61,299 nt of DNA, taken from NCBI GenBank assembly GCA_003162425.1, contig PMOK01000191.1, positions 1 to 61,299 on the forward strand, read 5' to 3'. Both the position numbers and the translations under genes were made by a program. The stretch is from Bryobacterales bacterium (GTDB lineage: Bacteria; Acidobacteriota; Terriglobia; Bryobacterales; Bryobacteraceae). Shown here piece after piece: positions 42,583-51,867 of this stretch; position 1 is the stretch's first letter; the number at the start of each line of letters is the position of its first letter. The notes beneath the pieces were generated by a model that was given only the letters and a program-made list of their open reading frames with translations, was not told the DNA's origin and ran no database searches.

Positions 42583-43446
42583 TTACTTCCAGATAGTCTT
42601 TAACAGCAAGAGCCGACGCATCTGCTGATTCCGTATGTAGTTGATAAGCCGCTGGTCGGCCACTTGCGATGCGCGGTCCAAATAGGCGCTCAGAAAACCC
42701 CAAAAAAGGCCCGCCGAACCAAGCACGTAGGGCTTCGCGAATATACGCCTGATACACTTGAGCATCATAAAGAGCGGATGATAGCCGGTAATGTAATTAG
42801 CTCGACCGTTTTTGACACAGTCCTTCCAGGCGCCATCCGCGGACCCAGTGAAACGAAAATGAACGAGCTGGAGATGCGGGAGGGTTCTCGTACTCCAGCC
42901 CAACATATTGGCTTTGAGCTCATCCACAGTGTCCCAACCAGGGGCGCGCAGCAACCCGCCAATCTGATCCCAGCATTCCCGGCGGTAGATCTTGGTCGCT
43001 CCTCGAACGTGAAAAAGAGGGTTCGGCTCAAGTTTCAGGCCGCCGTTTTCCTGGTGATAAATGCCTCCTCCGGCTATGCCGAGGCGGTCATCCTTTGCGA
43101 ACTCAGCAAAACACGATTCAAAATAGCCGGGAGTGAAGTTGAGGTCGGCGTCCAGCTTGACAATGAAGTCCCAGTCGGAAGCTTCAAGTTTGGCGTAGCC
43201 GTCGTAAAACGCATTGATCACACCTCCGCCGGCTTGACGAAAGCCACGATTGGAGCGATGCAGCGCTTGTATCCAAGGGTATAGCGCAGCGTACCGATCG
43301 ATGATGGCCCCGGTCTCGTCCTGAGAGCCATCATTGACGATGATCCATTGAACCGGTCGAATGGTCTGTTCGACAACGGACATGATGGTCTTTTCGATGT
43401 GGGACTCTTCGTCGCGTGCAGGCGTGATGATCACATACTTTTTCAT
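42583..43446 (-). CDS. Family 2 glycosyltransferase
   Basis: A 287-residue GT-A protein. YVIITPARDEESHIEKTIMSVVEQT, WIIVNDGSQDETG and DFIVKLDADLNFTPGYF carry the nucleotide- and metal-binding residues (DxD in LDADL). The C-terminal half is rich in short hydrophobic stretches that could lie on the membrane surface (LGSAGLFWGFLSAYL). ATG start at 43446, 18 bp after the stop of the GT4 gene, so co-transcribed. It adds a sugar during repeat-unit assembly; donor and linkage are unknown. Confidence 0.86.
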   Translation of the reverse strand: MKKYVIITPARDEESHIEKTIMSVVEQTIRPVQWIIVNDGSQDETGAIIDRYAALYPWIQALHRSNRGFRQAGGGVINAFYDGYAKLEASDWDFIVKLDADLNFTPGYFESCFAEFAKDDRLGIAGGGIYHQENGGLKLEPNPLFHVRGATKIYRRECWDQIGGLLRAPGWDTVDELKANMLGWSTRTLPHLQLVHFRFTGSADGAWKDCVKNGRANYITGYHPLFMMLKCIRRIFAKPYVLGSAGLFWGFLSAYLDRASQVADQRLINYIRNQQMRRLLLLKTIWK

Positions 43447-43464
43447 TTGTGTTTTGTTGCCTAC

Positions 43465-44730
43465 CTACGCTCTTACGCTGCGGGCCACCAGAGAATCAAC
43501 CAGGCCGAGATATTCGTGCTTGCGGGCATCCCAGTTGTTCTCCCGCACATACTGCTTGGCGTTTGAGACCAGACGCCGGCACAAGTCCGGATCATGCGTC
43601 AGGCGGAGAATCTGCTCCGCGAGTTGCGTTTCATCGTCGTTTTCGTAGTATTGGATGATCGAGTCATCATAGTAATAGGCGTGAATTCTAGTCTTCGACG
43701 CGATGACTGGAACACCGAGCGCCATAAACTCCAAAATCTTGGTGCTCAAGGCTTCATTCCCGAAAGCCGACGTCGCACGTTTCGGCTCAATCGCCAGGTG
43801 GGTTGCGGCCATGATGCGGGCAATCTCGCGGCTGGGAAGGAAATCGTGAAAGACCACTCGTCCTTCCATCTTGAGCTCATTTGCCAGCGTGATCAGCGAA
43901 GGCTTAGCGGGCCCTTCACCATAAATGTGGAATTCGGCCTTCGGTATTTCGGAAGCGATCCTGGCAAAGGCGCGGATCGCGACGTCCAGTCCCTGGTGCC
44001 CATTCAGCGAACCGGGGTATGTGAGCCGGAACGCTTCTCCCGTCCGCCGCTCCTCGGCCGCCTGCTCAATAAAGATTGCAAGGTCGGGATGATTTCGGAC
44101 CACACTGCACTTCTCCGGCCGGGAAGAGCGCGCCACCAGGCGATCGTGCCACAAATGGTTGGCGATGATGACATGCGTGGCAAATGCGGCGGAACAATGC
44201 TCCACGAAAGTTAACACTTTGAAAAGCAGGCTCGTCGGACTGATCTTAAACTTACTGGCATAAAACTCCGGTAGAAGATCATGAATGTCGAGGATAACCG
44301 GGACCCGCTGCCACTTGGGGAAGGCTGCGCCGAAGACCAGGAAATCCGGCACGTTATGCACATGCACGACATCGTAGGCATGTAGACGCTGTTTTCGCCA
44401 CAAGAATAGCGTGGAGCGCAGGAGAAAGCGCAAAATTCGGCTGGCGTAGGTGAACAGCCCCTTCTCGTTCACGGTTCGAGATTGAATCCGATAGACGTTC
44501 ACCCCGTTTATTATTTCGAAGTCGGGCTGCGGGTCGTTGCGCTTTAGCGCTACGACATCCACGATGTCTCCGCGCTGTCGAAGTGCGGTAGCGTACTGGA
44601 GAATGCGAGTATCGCTTTCGTAGAAAGCGTATCCTAGCATGCAAACCCGGAGTGGTTTCCGTTCACGGCGCGCTTGCGGCGCTCGAGTAGATCCAGAAGT
44701 CGTTGCGCTTTCAGCTAATTGGGAAGGCAT
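43465..44730 (-). CDS. Family 4 glycosyltransferase (GT-B)
   Basis: About 421 residues from ATG 44730 (a TTG at 44742 would add 4). The N-terminal acceptor domain shows RVCMLGYAFYESDTRI and HAYDVVHVHNVPDFLVFG. The donor domain shows RLTYPGSLNGHQGLDVAIRAFARI, FHIYGEGPAKPSLI and the EX7E motif region SAFGNEALSTKILEFMALGVPVIAS. It belongs to the GT4 family and uses an NDP-sugar. It lies between the polymerase and the GT2 gene in the operon. Confidence 0.86.
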   Translation of the reverse strand: MPSQLAESATTSGSTRAPQARRERKPLRVCMLGYAFYESDTRILQYATALRQRGDIVDVVALKRNDPQPDFEIINGVNVYRIQSRTVNEKGLFTYASRILRFLLRSTLFLWRKQRLHAYDVVHVHNVPDFLVFGAAFPKWQRVPVILDIHDLLPEFYASKFKISPTSLLFKVLTFVEHCSAAFATHVIIANHLWHDRLVARSSRPEKCSVVRNHPDLAIFIEQAAEERRTGEAFRLTYPGSLNGHQGLDVAIRAFARIASEIPKAEFHIYGEGPAKPSLITLANELKMEGRVVFHDFLPSREIARIMAATHLAIEPKRATSAFGNEALSTKILEFMALGVPVIASKTRIHAYYYDDSIIQYYENDDETQLAEQILRLTHDPDLCRRLVSNAKQYVRENNWDARKHEYLGLVDSLVARSVRA

Positions 44731-44807
44731 GTTCTTTTGCAAACCAGAGTGTTGCTACCGGCCCGGCGCGCTTCGCCCGCTCAATGGGGTGATGCCCGCG
44801 TTGAGGA

Positions 44808-46256
44808 CTACGCATTCTGCTGTGCGACCCAAGCCTCAAGAGGGGAGGGGCGTAATTGAGGAACGGGCAAGCTGCGGCTTGCCGAGACATTTGCTGGATC
44901 ATTCTCCTGGCGCCGCTCCCGCAGTACCGCTTCAGGATAAACCACCGAGAGTGAGATCAGTATCCATGCCATGAATCCCTGCTGGCCCCAGCCGTAGCCG
45001 GCTACGCTCAGCAGCAGGAAGTAGAATGTCGCGAGGTTGATGAAAAGCACACCGCTAAAATACCTCTCTGGCCGCGGTAAGCGCCGATAGTTCCGGAGTG
45101 TCCTTAGTAGAGGGCTGAGAAGCAATGCGCCGATAATCAAAAGTCCGCCATAGCCAGTCTCGTACAGAAACGCGGCCCAGTTGTTGTCGCACGTAAACCA
45201 ACGCTGCGTGACGTTCAGAAACTTGATTTCCAACCCGAGCTCTCGAAACGTTCCCAGCCCGTATCCAAAAATCATTCGACTTGAATCTTTCTGAACTGCG
45301 TCCCTAACAGAATCATTCAGCGCGGCCCGGTACTGATAAGACGACCCTACCGGGCTGGATGAATCGGTGGTTGATTCGTAGAGATTCTCAATAGTCCCCA
45401 AGACCCCGGGTCGTGTGATCAATGCGACCAGCGCCAGCACAGCAATCGCGATAAGGTATTTTCTCACTCGGTTCTGTACCAGCAAAAAGAGCATGACCGC
45501 TGAGACGGCCACGCCGATCCATGGACCGCGACTGGAAGTCTTGTACACTGCCCAAAACATAAGCACGACCATCCCCCACAGCGCAAAGCGCTGCCGACGT
45601 TGCTTCCAAAAGCTCAATAAGAATAGAGTGAGAGGAATCCCCATGGCCAGGGCGTCGCCGAAGAGAATAGGATGAGGAAAGGTTGAACGGATTCTTAAAC
45701 CTCTTCCCCACTCGATGTAAAGCGGATCGTGACCTCCGTCATAGGTGGTCCAAAGATTGGAGGGGAAAACCCTTAGAATACTCCAAGTTTCGTAAGCTTC
45801 CAACATGCCGAAGACGCAGCACACGCTCAAAGCGATCATCATGGCGTACACCATTTTATAAACTGTGTCGGTATCCGAGATGATCCTGATTAGCATGTAG
45901 TAGAGCAGGTAATACTCGACAACTTGCGAGAGTACTTGCTTCGTGCTGGTGGCCACCGAGAGCGAAATCGCAGTTGAACAGATTACCCAGCCGAGGTGCA
46001 AAAACATTAGATTCTTGAAGGGAATCTGACTGCGGCGGATACGGTCGCCTGGCCGCGTCAGGAACATGAGCAGCAGGGTGACAACCGCAACACGCTCCGT
46101 GCTGAGATCGAAGAGTCCCGGGATTACCAGCCTGGATTCGAACGGCACCAACACCAGAAAGAAACAGAAGACCGGCAAGGCATTCTCCAGACGCTTGCGG
46201 CCAGCCCGGAGCATGCTTAGCACGACAATCAGGTCTATCAGGAGAATGAGTGCCAT
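44808..46256 (-). CDS. O-antigen polymerase/ligase family protein (Wzy-like)
   Basis: A 482-residue polytopic membrane protein with about ten hydrophobic segments. The Wzy_C/O-antigen-ligase landmark is YKTSSRGPWIGVAVSAVMLFLL, with the periplasmic-loop motif SSRMIFGYGLGTF and a following WAAFLYETGYGGLLII. It polymerises the flipped repeat unit at the outer leaflet; ligase is the less likely alternative in an exopolysaccharide locus with Wzx and Wzz genes. ATG at 46256, 21 bp after the GT2 stop. Confidence 0.85.
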   Translation of the reverse strand: MALILLIDLIVVLSMLRAGRKRLENALPVFCFFLVLVPFESRLVIPGLFDLSTERVAVVTLLLMFLTRPGDRIRRSQIPFKNLMFLHLGWVICSTAISLSVATSTKQVLSQVVEYYLLYYMLIRIISDTDTVYKMVYAMMIALSVCCVFGMLEAYETWSILRVFPSNLWTTYDGGHDPLYIEWGRGLRIRSTFPHPILFGDALAMGIPLTLFLLSFWKQRRQRFALWGMVVLMFWAVYKTSSRGPWIGVAVSAVMLFLLVQNRVRKYLIAIAVLALVALITRPGVLGTIENLYESTTDSSSPVGSSYQYRAALNDSVRDAVQKDSSRMIFGYGLGTFRELGLEIKFLNVTQRWFTCDNNWAAFLYETGYGGLLIIGALLLSPLLRTLRNYRRLPRPERYFSGVLFINLATFYFLLLSVAGYGWGQQGFMAWILISLSVVYPEAVLRERRQENDPANVSASRSLPVPQLRPSPLEAWVAQQNA

Positions 46257-46277
46257 CGGGTTTTGGAGACACTTGGA

Positions 46278-47363
46278 TCAGCCCGAACGCCGCGCATCGC
46301 GCTCTTCGTTCACAGTCGCTCCCACCAGTTGCATTGAGCGATCGGCCTCGCGTCCTCCCTTGGGTTTTTGCTCTATTACGCGCGCGCTTGCGCGAGGCGT
46401 CGCCACCCAGACTTTCCGTCCGAGAGACCAGGCTAATACTCCCCACCATTTGCTGACAGCGCGGGTGATAAACTGGCGACCCCGGCTGTAAATCACTAGC
46501 GGCAAAGCCAAGATCAGCAGCAATATCCTGCCGGCTGCCACCAGACCCATGCTGGCCCGGTAGAACCTCGCATACAGTTCCCCGCGGTGCAATTCCATGA
46601 ATCGGGTCACCGATTCGCGCAGCATGATGCTGCTGAAATTACTCTCCTTGCGTGAGGAACTGCTGCCCCCAGCGTGATGAACAATGCTAGCGTCTGGAAT
46701 GTAGTAAATCTTCCAGCCGAGTTTGGTGATCTTGACGCAAAGATCCATGTCCTCGGAATACATGAAGTAGTCTGTAGTGAACCCGCCCACACGCTCGATC
46801 ACTTGCTTTCTTCCGACCATGCAGGCCCCGGAAATGGCTTCCACAGGAACAGGCATCTGGGCCGCCTCAAACAGGGGCCGCATCCCCCATATCCGCCATT
46901 TCGGAAAAGCCTTCCTAAGATAATCTGAACTCAACGCTTGGTTAAGGATGGAAGGAACCGTTGTGACGCACGTGGTTTGCAACGAGAGGTCTGAGTTTAG
47001 GAGGCGCGCTCCCACCATCCCCGCCGCAGGGATCGATTCGAGTCCGGAAACGAGCTTTGTCAGTGCGTCTCCCTGAATTTCGGTGTCGGGATTGAGAAAC
47101 AGCACATTGCGGCCACGACATTGAGACAGCGCAAGATTGTTCGCTCCGGCAAAGCCCAGATTGTCCTCGCTCTGGAGAAAAACCACATCCGGAAATTGTG
47201 ACTTCACCATCTGCTCACAGCCATCGTAAGACGCGTTGTCAACAACGATGACTTCGGATGTTAAGTCGCCGGCGTTGGCGAAAATGCTCGTGAGACACTG
47301 CTGCACAAACGCACAGGACTTCCAGTTGATGATGATGATGGAGAGATCTACGCCCTTAGTCAT
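46278..47363 (-). CDS. Family 2 glycosyltransferase (rhamnosyltransferase-like)
   Basis: A 361-residue GT-A enzyme. SIIIINWKSCAFVQQCLTSIF, EVIVVDNASYDGCEQMV, NLGFAGANNLAL and VLFLNPDTEIQGDAL are typical of WbbL-type rhamnosyltransferases, as is FTTDYFMYSEDMDLCVKITKLGW. A C-terminal hydrophobic stretch (AAGRILLLILALPLVIYS) may anchor it. Its ATG overlaps the flippase stop (47360-47363, ATGA), so the two genes are translationally coupled. Confidence 0.87.
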   Translation of the reverse strand: MTKGVDLSIIIINWKSCAFVQQCLTSIFANAGDLTSEVIVVDNASYDGCEQMVKSQFPDVVFLQSEDNLGFAGANNLALSQCRGRNVLFLNPDTEIQGDALTKLVSGLESIPAAGMVGARLLNSDLSLQTTCVTTVPSILNQALSSDYLRKAFPKWRIWGMRPLFEAAQMPVPVEAISGACMVGRKQVIERVGGFTTDYFMYSEDMDLCVKITKLGWKIYYIPDASIVHHAGGSSSSRKESNFSSIMLRESVTRFMELHRGELYARFYRASMGLVAAGRILLLILALPLVIYSRGRQFITRAVSKWWGVLAWSLGRKVWVATPRASARVIEQKPKGGREADRSMQLVGATVNEERDARRSG

Positions 47364-48931
47364 GACGCCGTACCAAATCCGAGGAGAAACTGTCGCACGG
47401 GACGCGGAAGCCGGTCCAAAGAGACAAGGTTAAGAATCCGACGGAGCGAGTAAACGCTGCTCGCAAGGAAGGTCAACGTTCCAACCAAGACCGCCCAAGC
47501 GAACGGCAGCAGGCTGAACCCTCCAAATACCAACGCAATTAAGACAAGGAAAAGCAATGCCGTGCGCTGGTTTTCCGTGGACCATCGAAACCCGCTCACC
47601 TGCCGCACGATCGGATAGATCAGGAACACATGGAAGACATACGCCGCGAAAAAAGCGATGCCGGCGCCGTTTAGGCCGAATGATCTTATGCACAGCCAGG
47701 CGACACCGATATAGAATACGGTCCAAACCAATTCGCTCCAAAAGAAGAGATTTTGTCTTCCCTTGGCCAGGATGATGAAACCCATCGGCCAGGTAATCAC
47801 TTGCAGCGCTGTTCCAAGACAAAGCCAGCGCAGCAGCCCTACCGCGGCGCTGAATTTGGCCGAATAGAATAGTGCGATCACCACGGGAGCGAACGTCAGT
47901 GTCGCAGTTACGCCCGGGCCGGCTAACAATAGGCCGACCCGCGCCTGTTCGTTGACAATACGGTTGCACGCAGGATGGTCATTCGCCTGGGCGGTCAAAC
48001 GAGGATAGAAGTCGGCCCCCATGGCCTGAAGGATGAGCCCAACATACAGTCCAGCCAAGGTCCAGGCGGATTGATACAAACCAGCGGCTTCAACGCCAAG
48101 CTGGTGCAGTATAGTGATTCGGATAAGAAAGGCGGCGCCCACTGTCATCAAACCCGTCGCCATAAACGCGAATCCGAGTTTCAGAAGCCCCGCCGCTTCA
48201 TGACCGACTTGAGAAGCGGACATCCGAGGCGCTTGTATTTCCACTTTGCGGCTGTACCACCCCGAAGTCAGAACGGTCATCGCGGCTACGCACACCAGCG
48301 ATGGCACGATACCCTGCTCGCGAAAGAAATAAACCAACGGGATGCTGATGAGCGTTCCGAAGAATGCGCCTAAAACCCCCATCTTCGCCAGATCGGCGAT
48401 CCGCCGCATGCCTTGTATCAATGCACTTTGCCCTGCGGAGATTACGCGGAACAAAACAGCGATCGACAGCAGGGACACTGCGCCCGCGTAATGATCGTTG
48501 CCAAAAGTCACCCGGGACACTTGTCGCGAGAACACGAGCAGTAAGCTGGCTCCCAGCAGACCCAGGATCAACGAAGTCCGCCTCAGGACGGTCGCGGTTA
48601 GAGCAATCCGCTCGGTGTTATCCGAACCTACCGCCTCGGCGATCTGCCGTACACCGCTGCTGTTAACGCCCATACCGGCTATGCTCAGTCCGAGATCCGA
48701 GATCGAAGTGTACAGGCCAACCAATCCGACCCCAGCCGGACCAAGCAATATCGCCATTACCTTCGTACGAACAATTCCAATACCGATATTCAGGACTGAA
48801 GAGCCGCCGATCAAAGCCGAGGACTTGAGAATCTGGCCGTAGGTGTGCTTCTCGGCCGGAGCGGCCTGCGCTGCCGGAGTCACAGATTCTAGTGTCGGCG
48901 CGGACAGCCCGCTGCTAGCGCTGGATGACAT
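47360..48931 (-). CDS. Polysaccharide flippase (Wzx-like, MOP superfamily)
   Basis: A 523-residue protein with about twelve hydrophobic segments after a ~30-residue cytoplasmic N-terminus (QILKSSALIGGSSVLNIGIGIVRTKVMAILLG). Features such as GPAGVGLVGLYTSISDLGLSIAGMG and the paired repeats around residues 230-300 fit the oligosaccharide flippase family. It moves the lipid-linked repeat unit across the inner membrane for Wzy. ATG 48931. It precedes GT2, with which it shares an ATGA overlap, and is 30 bp from the aminotransferase gene. Confidence 0.87.
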   Translation of the reverse strand: MSSSASSGLSAPTLESVTPAAQAAPAEKHTYGQILKSSALIGGSSVLNIGIGIVRTKVMAILLGPAGVGLVGLYTSISDLGLSIAGMGVNSSGVRQIAEAVGSDNTERIALTATVLRRTSLILGLLGASLLLVFSRQVSRVTFGNDHYAGAVSLLSIAVLFRVISAGQSALIQGMRRIADLAKMGVLGAFFGTLISIPLVYFFREQGIVPSLVCVAAMTVLTSGWYSRKVEIQAPRMSASQVGHEAAGLLKLGFAFMATGLMTVGAAFLIRITILHQLGVEAAGLYQSAWTLAGLYVGLILQAMGADFYPRLTAQANDHPACNRIVNEQARVGLLLAGPGVTATLTFAPVVIALFYSAKFSAAVGLLRWLCLGTALQVITWPMGFIILAKGRQNLFFWSELVWTVFYIGVAWLCIRSFGLNGAGIAFFAAYVFHVFLIYPIVRQVSGFRWSTENQRTALLFLVLIALVFGGFSLLPFAWAVLVGTLTFLASSVYSLRRILNLVSLDRLPRPVRQFLLGFGTAS

Positions 48932-48961
48932 GTGAAGTACGGTGGTAGCGAAAATTCGGCG

Positions 48962-50128
48962 CTATTTCATTGCCGAGTGGGCAATCTCTTCGAAACACTC
49001 GATAACATAGTCTTGCTCGTCTTCCGTCATCTCGAAGAAGAGTGGCAGGATAACAGCGGTATCTGTCACCAGATTCGTCACCGGTAGGCCAACATCCCAC
49101 TTCTCGTTGCGGTATGGCGCTTCGCGGTGAATTGCCATAATCCCGCGGCGTGAGGAAATTCCGCGGTCGAGTAATTCCTGCATCAGTTCATCCCGGCCGA
49201 TGGGAGCATCACTCAGGAGCCGCACCATATAGGACTGAAAGTTGTGACGGCTTTCTGCCGGTTCGGCCGGCAGCACCAGCCAAGGGAGAGAAGAAAGCCG
49301 TGATGAATAGCGCAGAGCCAGTTCCCTTCGCCTGTCAATCATTTCTTCGATGCGCCCCAATTGCACCAGCCCGATCGCGGCCTGCAAGTCGGTCATTCGG
49401 TAGTTGTAGCCAACCTCGTCATAGCTTTCAATCACAACTTTGCTTGAGCCGTGCCGAGTCAGATCCGAGATCGTCATGGCGTGCTGCCGCAGTCCACGAA
49501 TGCGCGCCGCCAGCTCCTTGTCACACGTCGTGATCATTCCACCTTCTCCGGTGGTCAGCACCTTCCGTGGATGAAAACTGAAGCAGGCCATCGAGGTATG
49601 TGGCAGTCCAATGCGCTGGCCCATGTATCTGGAACCAATGGCACAAGCTGCGTCTTCAATCACCAGCAGACCATGACGGCTCGCGATGTCATTGATCTCG
49701 TCAATGGCAGCAGGCAAGCCAATCTGGTGAACCGCCAAGATGGCTTTCGTCCGAGGAGTGATCGCACGCTCGATGCAGCTCGGGTCAATGTTATAAGTCG
49801 ATTCGTCAATATCAACAAAGACCGGAATTGCGCCGGCGTGGACAATGACGTTAGCAGTAGCTATGAACGACAGGCTGGGACACAGAACTTCGTCTCCAGG
49901 TCTGACTCCAGCGGCCAAAAGGGCCAAGTGCAGAGCCGTGGTGCAAGAAGATACAGCTACGGCGTAGGAGGCGCCAACATACTCAGCGAAGTTGCGCTCG
50001 AACTCAGCGGCACGGGGACCTTGGCTAACCCAGCCGCTTCTGAGTACCGCTACAACTGCATTCTCTTCATCCACCCCAAAGGAGGGCCGAGCGACTGGAA
50101 TGGTTTTCGATGGAGTCGTGGTAGTCAT
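48962..50128 (-). CDS. PLP-dependent sugar aminotransferase (DegT/DnrJ/EryC1)
   Basis: About 388 residues from ATG 50128 (MTTTTPSKT). Landmarks are GWVSQGPRAAEFERNFAEYVG, SSCTTALHLALLAAGV, LLVIEDAACAIGSRY and CFSFHPRKVLTTGEGGMITT (Lys for PLP). This version is close to 4-amino-sugar aminotransferases that act on 4-keto NDP-hexoses. Its ATG overlaps the stop of the SDR gene by one base (TAATG), so they are coupled. A possible upstream extension to 50176 adds only 16 atypical residues. Together with the SDR, acyltransferase and Gfo/Idh genes just upstream it forms a compact nucleotide-sugar module. Confidence 0.88.
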   Translation of the reverse strand: MTTTTPSKTIPVARPSFGVDEENAVVAVLRSGWVSQGPRAAEFERNFAEYVGASYAVAVSSCTTALHLALLAAGVRPGDEVLCPSLSFIATANVIVHAGAIPVFVDIDESTYNIDPSCIERAITPRTKAILAVHQIGLPAAIDEINDIASRHGLLVIEDAACAIGSRYMGQRIGLPHTSMACFSFHPRKVLTTGEGGMITTCDKELAARIRGLRQHAMTISDLTRHGSSKVVIESYDEVGYNYRMTDLQAAIGLVQLGRIEEMIDRRRELALRYSSRLSSLPWLVLPAEPAESRHNFQSYMVRLLSDAPIGRDELMQELLDRGISSRRGIMAIHREAPYRNEKWDVGLPVTNLVTDTAVILPLFFEMTEDEQDYVIECFEEIAHSAMK

Positions 50129-51111
50129 TAAGCCTCCGCACCGACAGTTGCCATCGCCTTCGTCGCCTGCCTCCATCGGATTAGTTCGCCCAGACCCTGT
50201 TCCAACGACACGGTGGCTTTGAAACCCAGCATTTTCTCCGCCTTTTCAACGGCCGCGCGACGCCTTTGTACATTAGCCACGGCGCGCGCTTCGCGATGCT
50301 CGGGACGCAAGGAAGAACCAGTTAGGTTCAGTAGCATTTGGCAGAGCTCGTTGAGGCTGGTTTGAATTCCAGTGCCGATATTGAAGAACTCATCAGTAAC
50401 GTCACTTTGCGCCGCCAGAAGGTTCGCTCGGGCCACATCTTCGACATATACGAAATCCATGGACTGCTTGCCATCGCCAAAAATTAGTGGCGGCCTGTTA
50501 GCTTCGATCGCATCGAGCCAACGGACCAGCACCTCCGTGTAAACGCCCGTGATGTCCATTCGAGGGCCGTAAACGTTGAACGGACGGAACGCGATGTAAC
50601 GGAGGCCAGAAGTGTCACAAAGAGCGCGTAGTATCTGTTCGGTTGCAATCTTGCCGGCTCCGTACATCGTTCGGTTGTTAAAAGGATGAGACTCGTCAAT
50701 GGGCAGATAGGTCGGTTCACCATAAACGGAAGCGGATGAAGCTGCAATGACCTTCTTGACCTTGAATTTCAAGGCTGCTTCTGCTACGTTTAGCGTGCCG
50801 TCTATCAGCACCTCCACCGCCTCTCGGGGAGCCTCGGCGCATTTCGTTATGCGAAGTGCCGCCTGGTGGAATACATAATCCACGCCATCGGTCGCCCGAT
50901 CGACAACAAGGGTGTCGCAAATGTCTCCTTCGATCACCTTAACGCGCCCCTGCTCCAGCGCCGGCGTGAGGTTGCCCCAGCTTCCGCGGACAAAGTTGTC
51001 AAGGACTCGAACCTCAGAAGCTCCCGCGGCTAGCAACTGATCTACTATGTTGCTTCCGATGAAGCCCGCTCCACCTGTTACAAGGCAGGATGTACCTGCT
51101 AAATCGTTCAT
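50128..51111 (-). CDS. NAD-dependent nucleotide-sugar epimerase/dehydratase (extended SDR)
   Basis: About 327 residues from ATG 51111, which is preceded by GGGAGG; a GTG at 51156 overlapping the previous stop is the alternative. The Rossmann motif is CLVTGGAGFIGSNIVDQLL. The active site has SSASVYGE and Y-x3-K in MYGAGK. AFRPFNVYGPR and DFVYVEDVARA are typical of UDP-hexose 4-epimerases and related 4,6-dehydratases. It supplies an epimerised or keto sugar for the coupled aminotransferase. Which reaction it catalyses cannot be told from motifs alone. Confidence 0.87.
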   Translation of the reverse strand: MNDLAGTSCLVTGGAGFIGSNIVDQLLAAGASEVRVLDNFVRGSWGNLTPALEQGRVKVIEGDICDTLVVDRATDGVDYVFHQAALRITKCAEAPREAVEVLIDGTLNVAEAALKFKVKKVIAASSASVYGEPTYLPIDESHPFNNRTMYGAGKIATEQILRALCDTSGLRYIAFRPFNVYGPRMDITGVYTEVLVRWLDAIEANRPPLIFGDGKQSMDFVYVEDVARANLLAAQSDVTDEFFNIGTGIQTSLNELCQMLLNLTGSSLRPEHREARAVANVQRRRAAVEKAEKMLGFKATVSLEQGLGELIRWRQATKAMATVGAEA

Positions 51112-51152
51112 TTTTCCTCCCCCAAATAGCTCACGCGCCATGCTCACTGGAT

Positions 51153-51848
51153 TCACTGCCTTCGATCACGCATCAGGCGGGCGGGTACACCGGCAACAAT
51201 CGCGTACTCGGGAACATCGTCAGTGACGACCGCTCCGGCACCCACAATTGATTGGGCTCCGATGTGCACGCCCGGCAGGATACTGGCGTTCATCCCAATA
51301 TCCGCGCCGAATCCGACCGTGACAGGTTTGATCACCAGGGCCGTCGTTATGATGGGTTCATCATTTGGTTGGCCCGTGTGAGCCGAACCCAGGACCTTTG
51401 CACCCGGTCCCCAACCCACATAGTCTTCCAGAACCAGGTTCCGAGCATCAAAGTAGGCCTGTGGCCCAATCCAAACATGACTTCCGATCTTGCACATTCC
51501 ATCGAATCGCCCTTGGATCATGGTCTGCGCTCCAATGAAGACGCAGTCGCCAAACTCCATGGTCTCTGGGTGTTTCAGGACGACGTTGGGTCCCACTTGA
51601 AGATCGTTGCCAACGCGTTTGCACAACGCCCGCATGAGAACGCGACGCATCATCGCGTCAAAGCTGTTTTCTCCTGCTCTAAAGCGCGCGAAGAGGTCGA
51701 GCAACTGTTCTTTGGGATGAGAATCTCTCAGGAAGACCGCAAAGTCCTGCTCCCAGGCAGGGTCCTGCCGCTTTTCACGGCGTCCGAAGGTGGCTTCGAC
51801 TTGCCGGATGCCTACTTCTACAGCAATGCTTGGTTCGGCGTTGATCAT
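51153..51848 (-). CDS. Hexapeptide-repeat acyltransferase (WbbJ/maltose-acetyltransferase-like)
   Basis: A 231-residue protein. The C-terminal ~150 residues form a left-handed beta-helix (FGDCVFIGAQTMIQG, CKIGSHVWIGPQAYFDA, VTVGFGADIGMNASILPGVHIGAQSIVGAGAVVTDDVPEYAIVAGVPARL). The N-terminal ~80 residues are helical and not typical of the minimal family. It uses acetyl-CoA to modify a sugar or polymer O-group. ATG 51848; its stop overlaps the alternative GTG of the SDR gene. A WbpD-like role is possible but the 22.3 kb protein is the better candidate. Confidence 0.84.
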   Translation of the reverse strand: MINAEPSIAVEVGIRQVEATFGRREKRQDPAWEQDFAVFLRDSHPKEQLLDLFARFRAGENSFDAMMRRVLMRALCKRVGNDLQVGPNVVLKHPETMEFGDCVFIGAQTMIQGRFDGMCKIGSHVWIGPQAYFDARNLVLEDYVGWGPGAKVLGSAHTGQPNDEPIITTALVIKPVTVGFGADIGMNASILPGVHIGAQSIVGAGAVVTDDVPEYAIVAGVPARLMRDRRQ

Positions 51849-51867
51849 TGCAGGGCCTCAGTTTTGC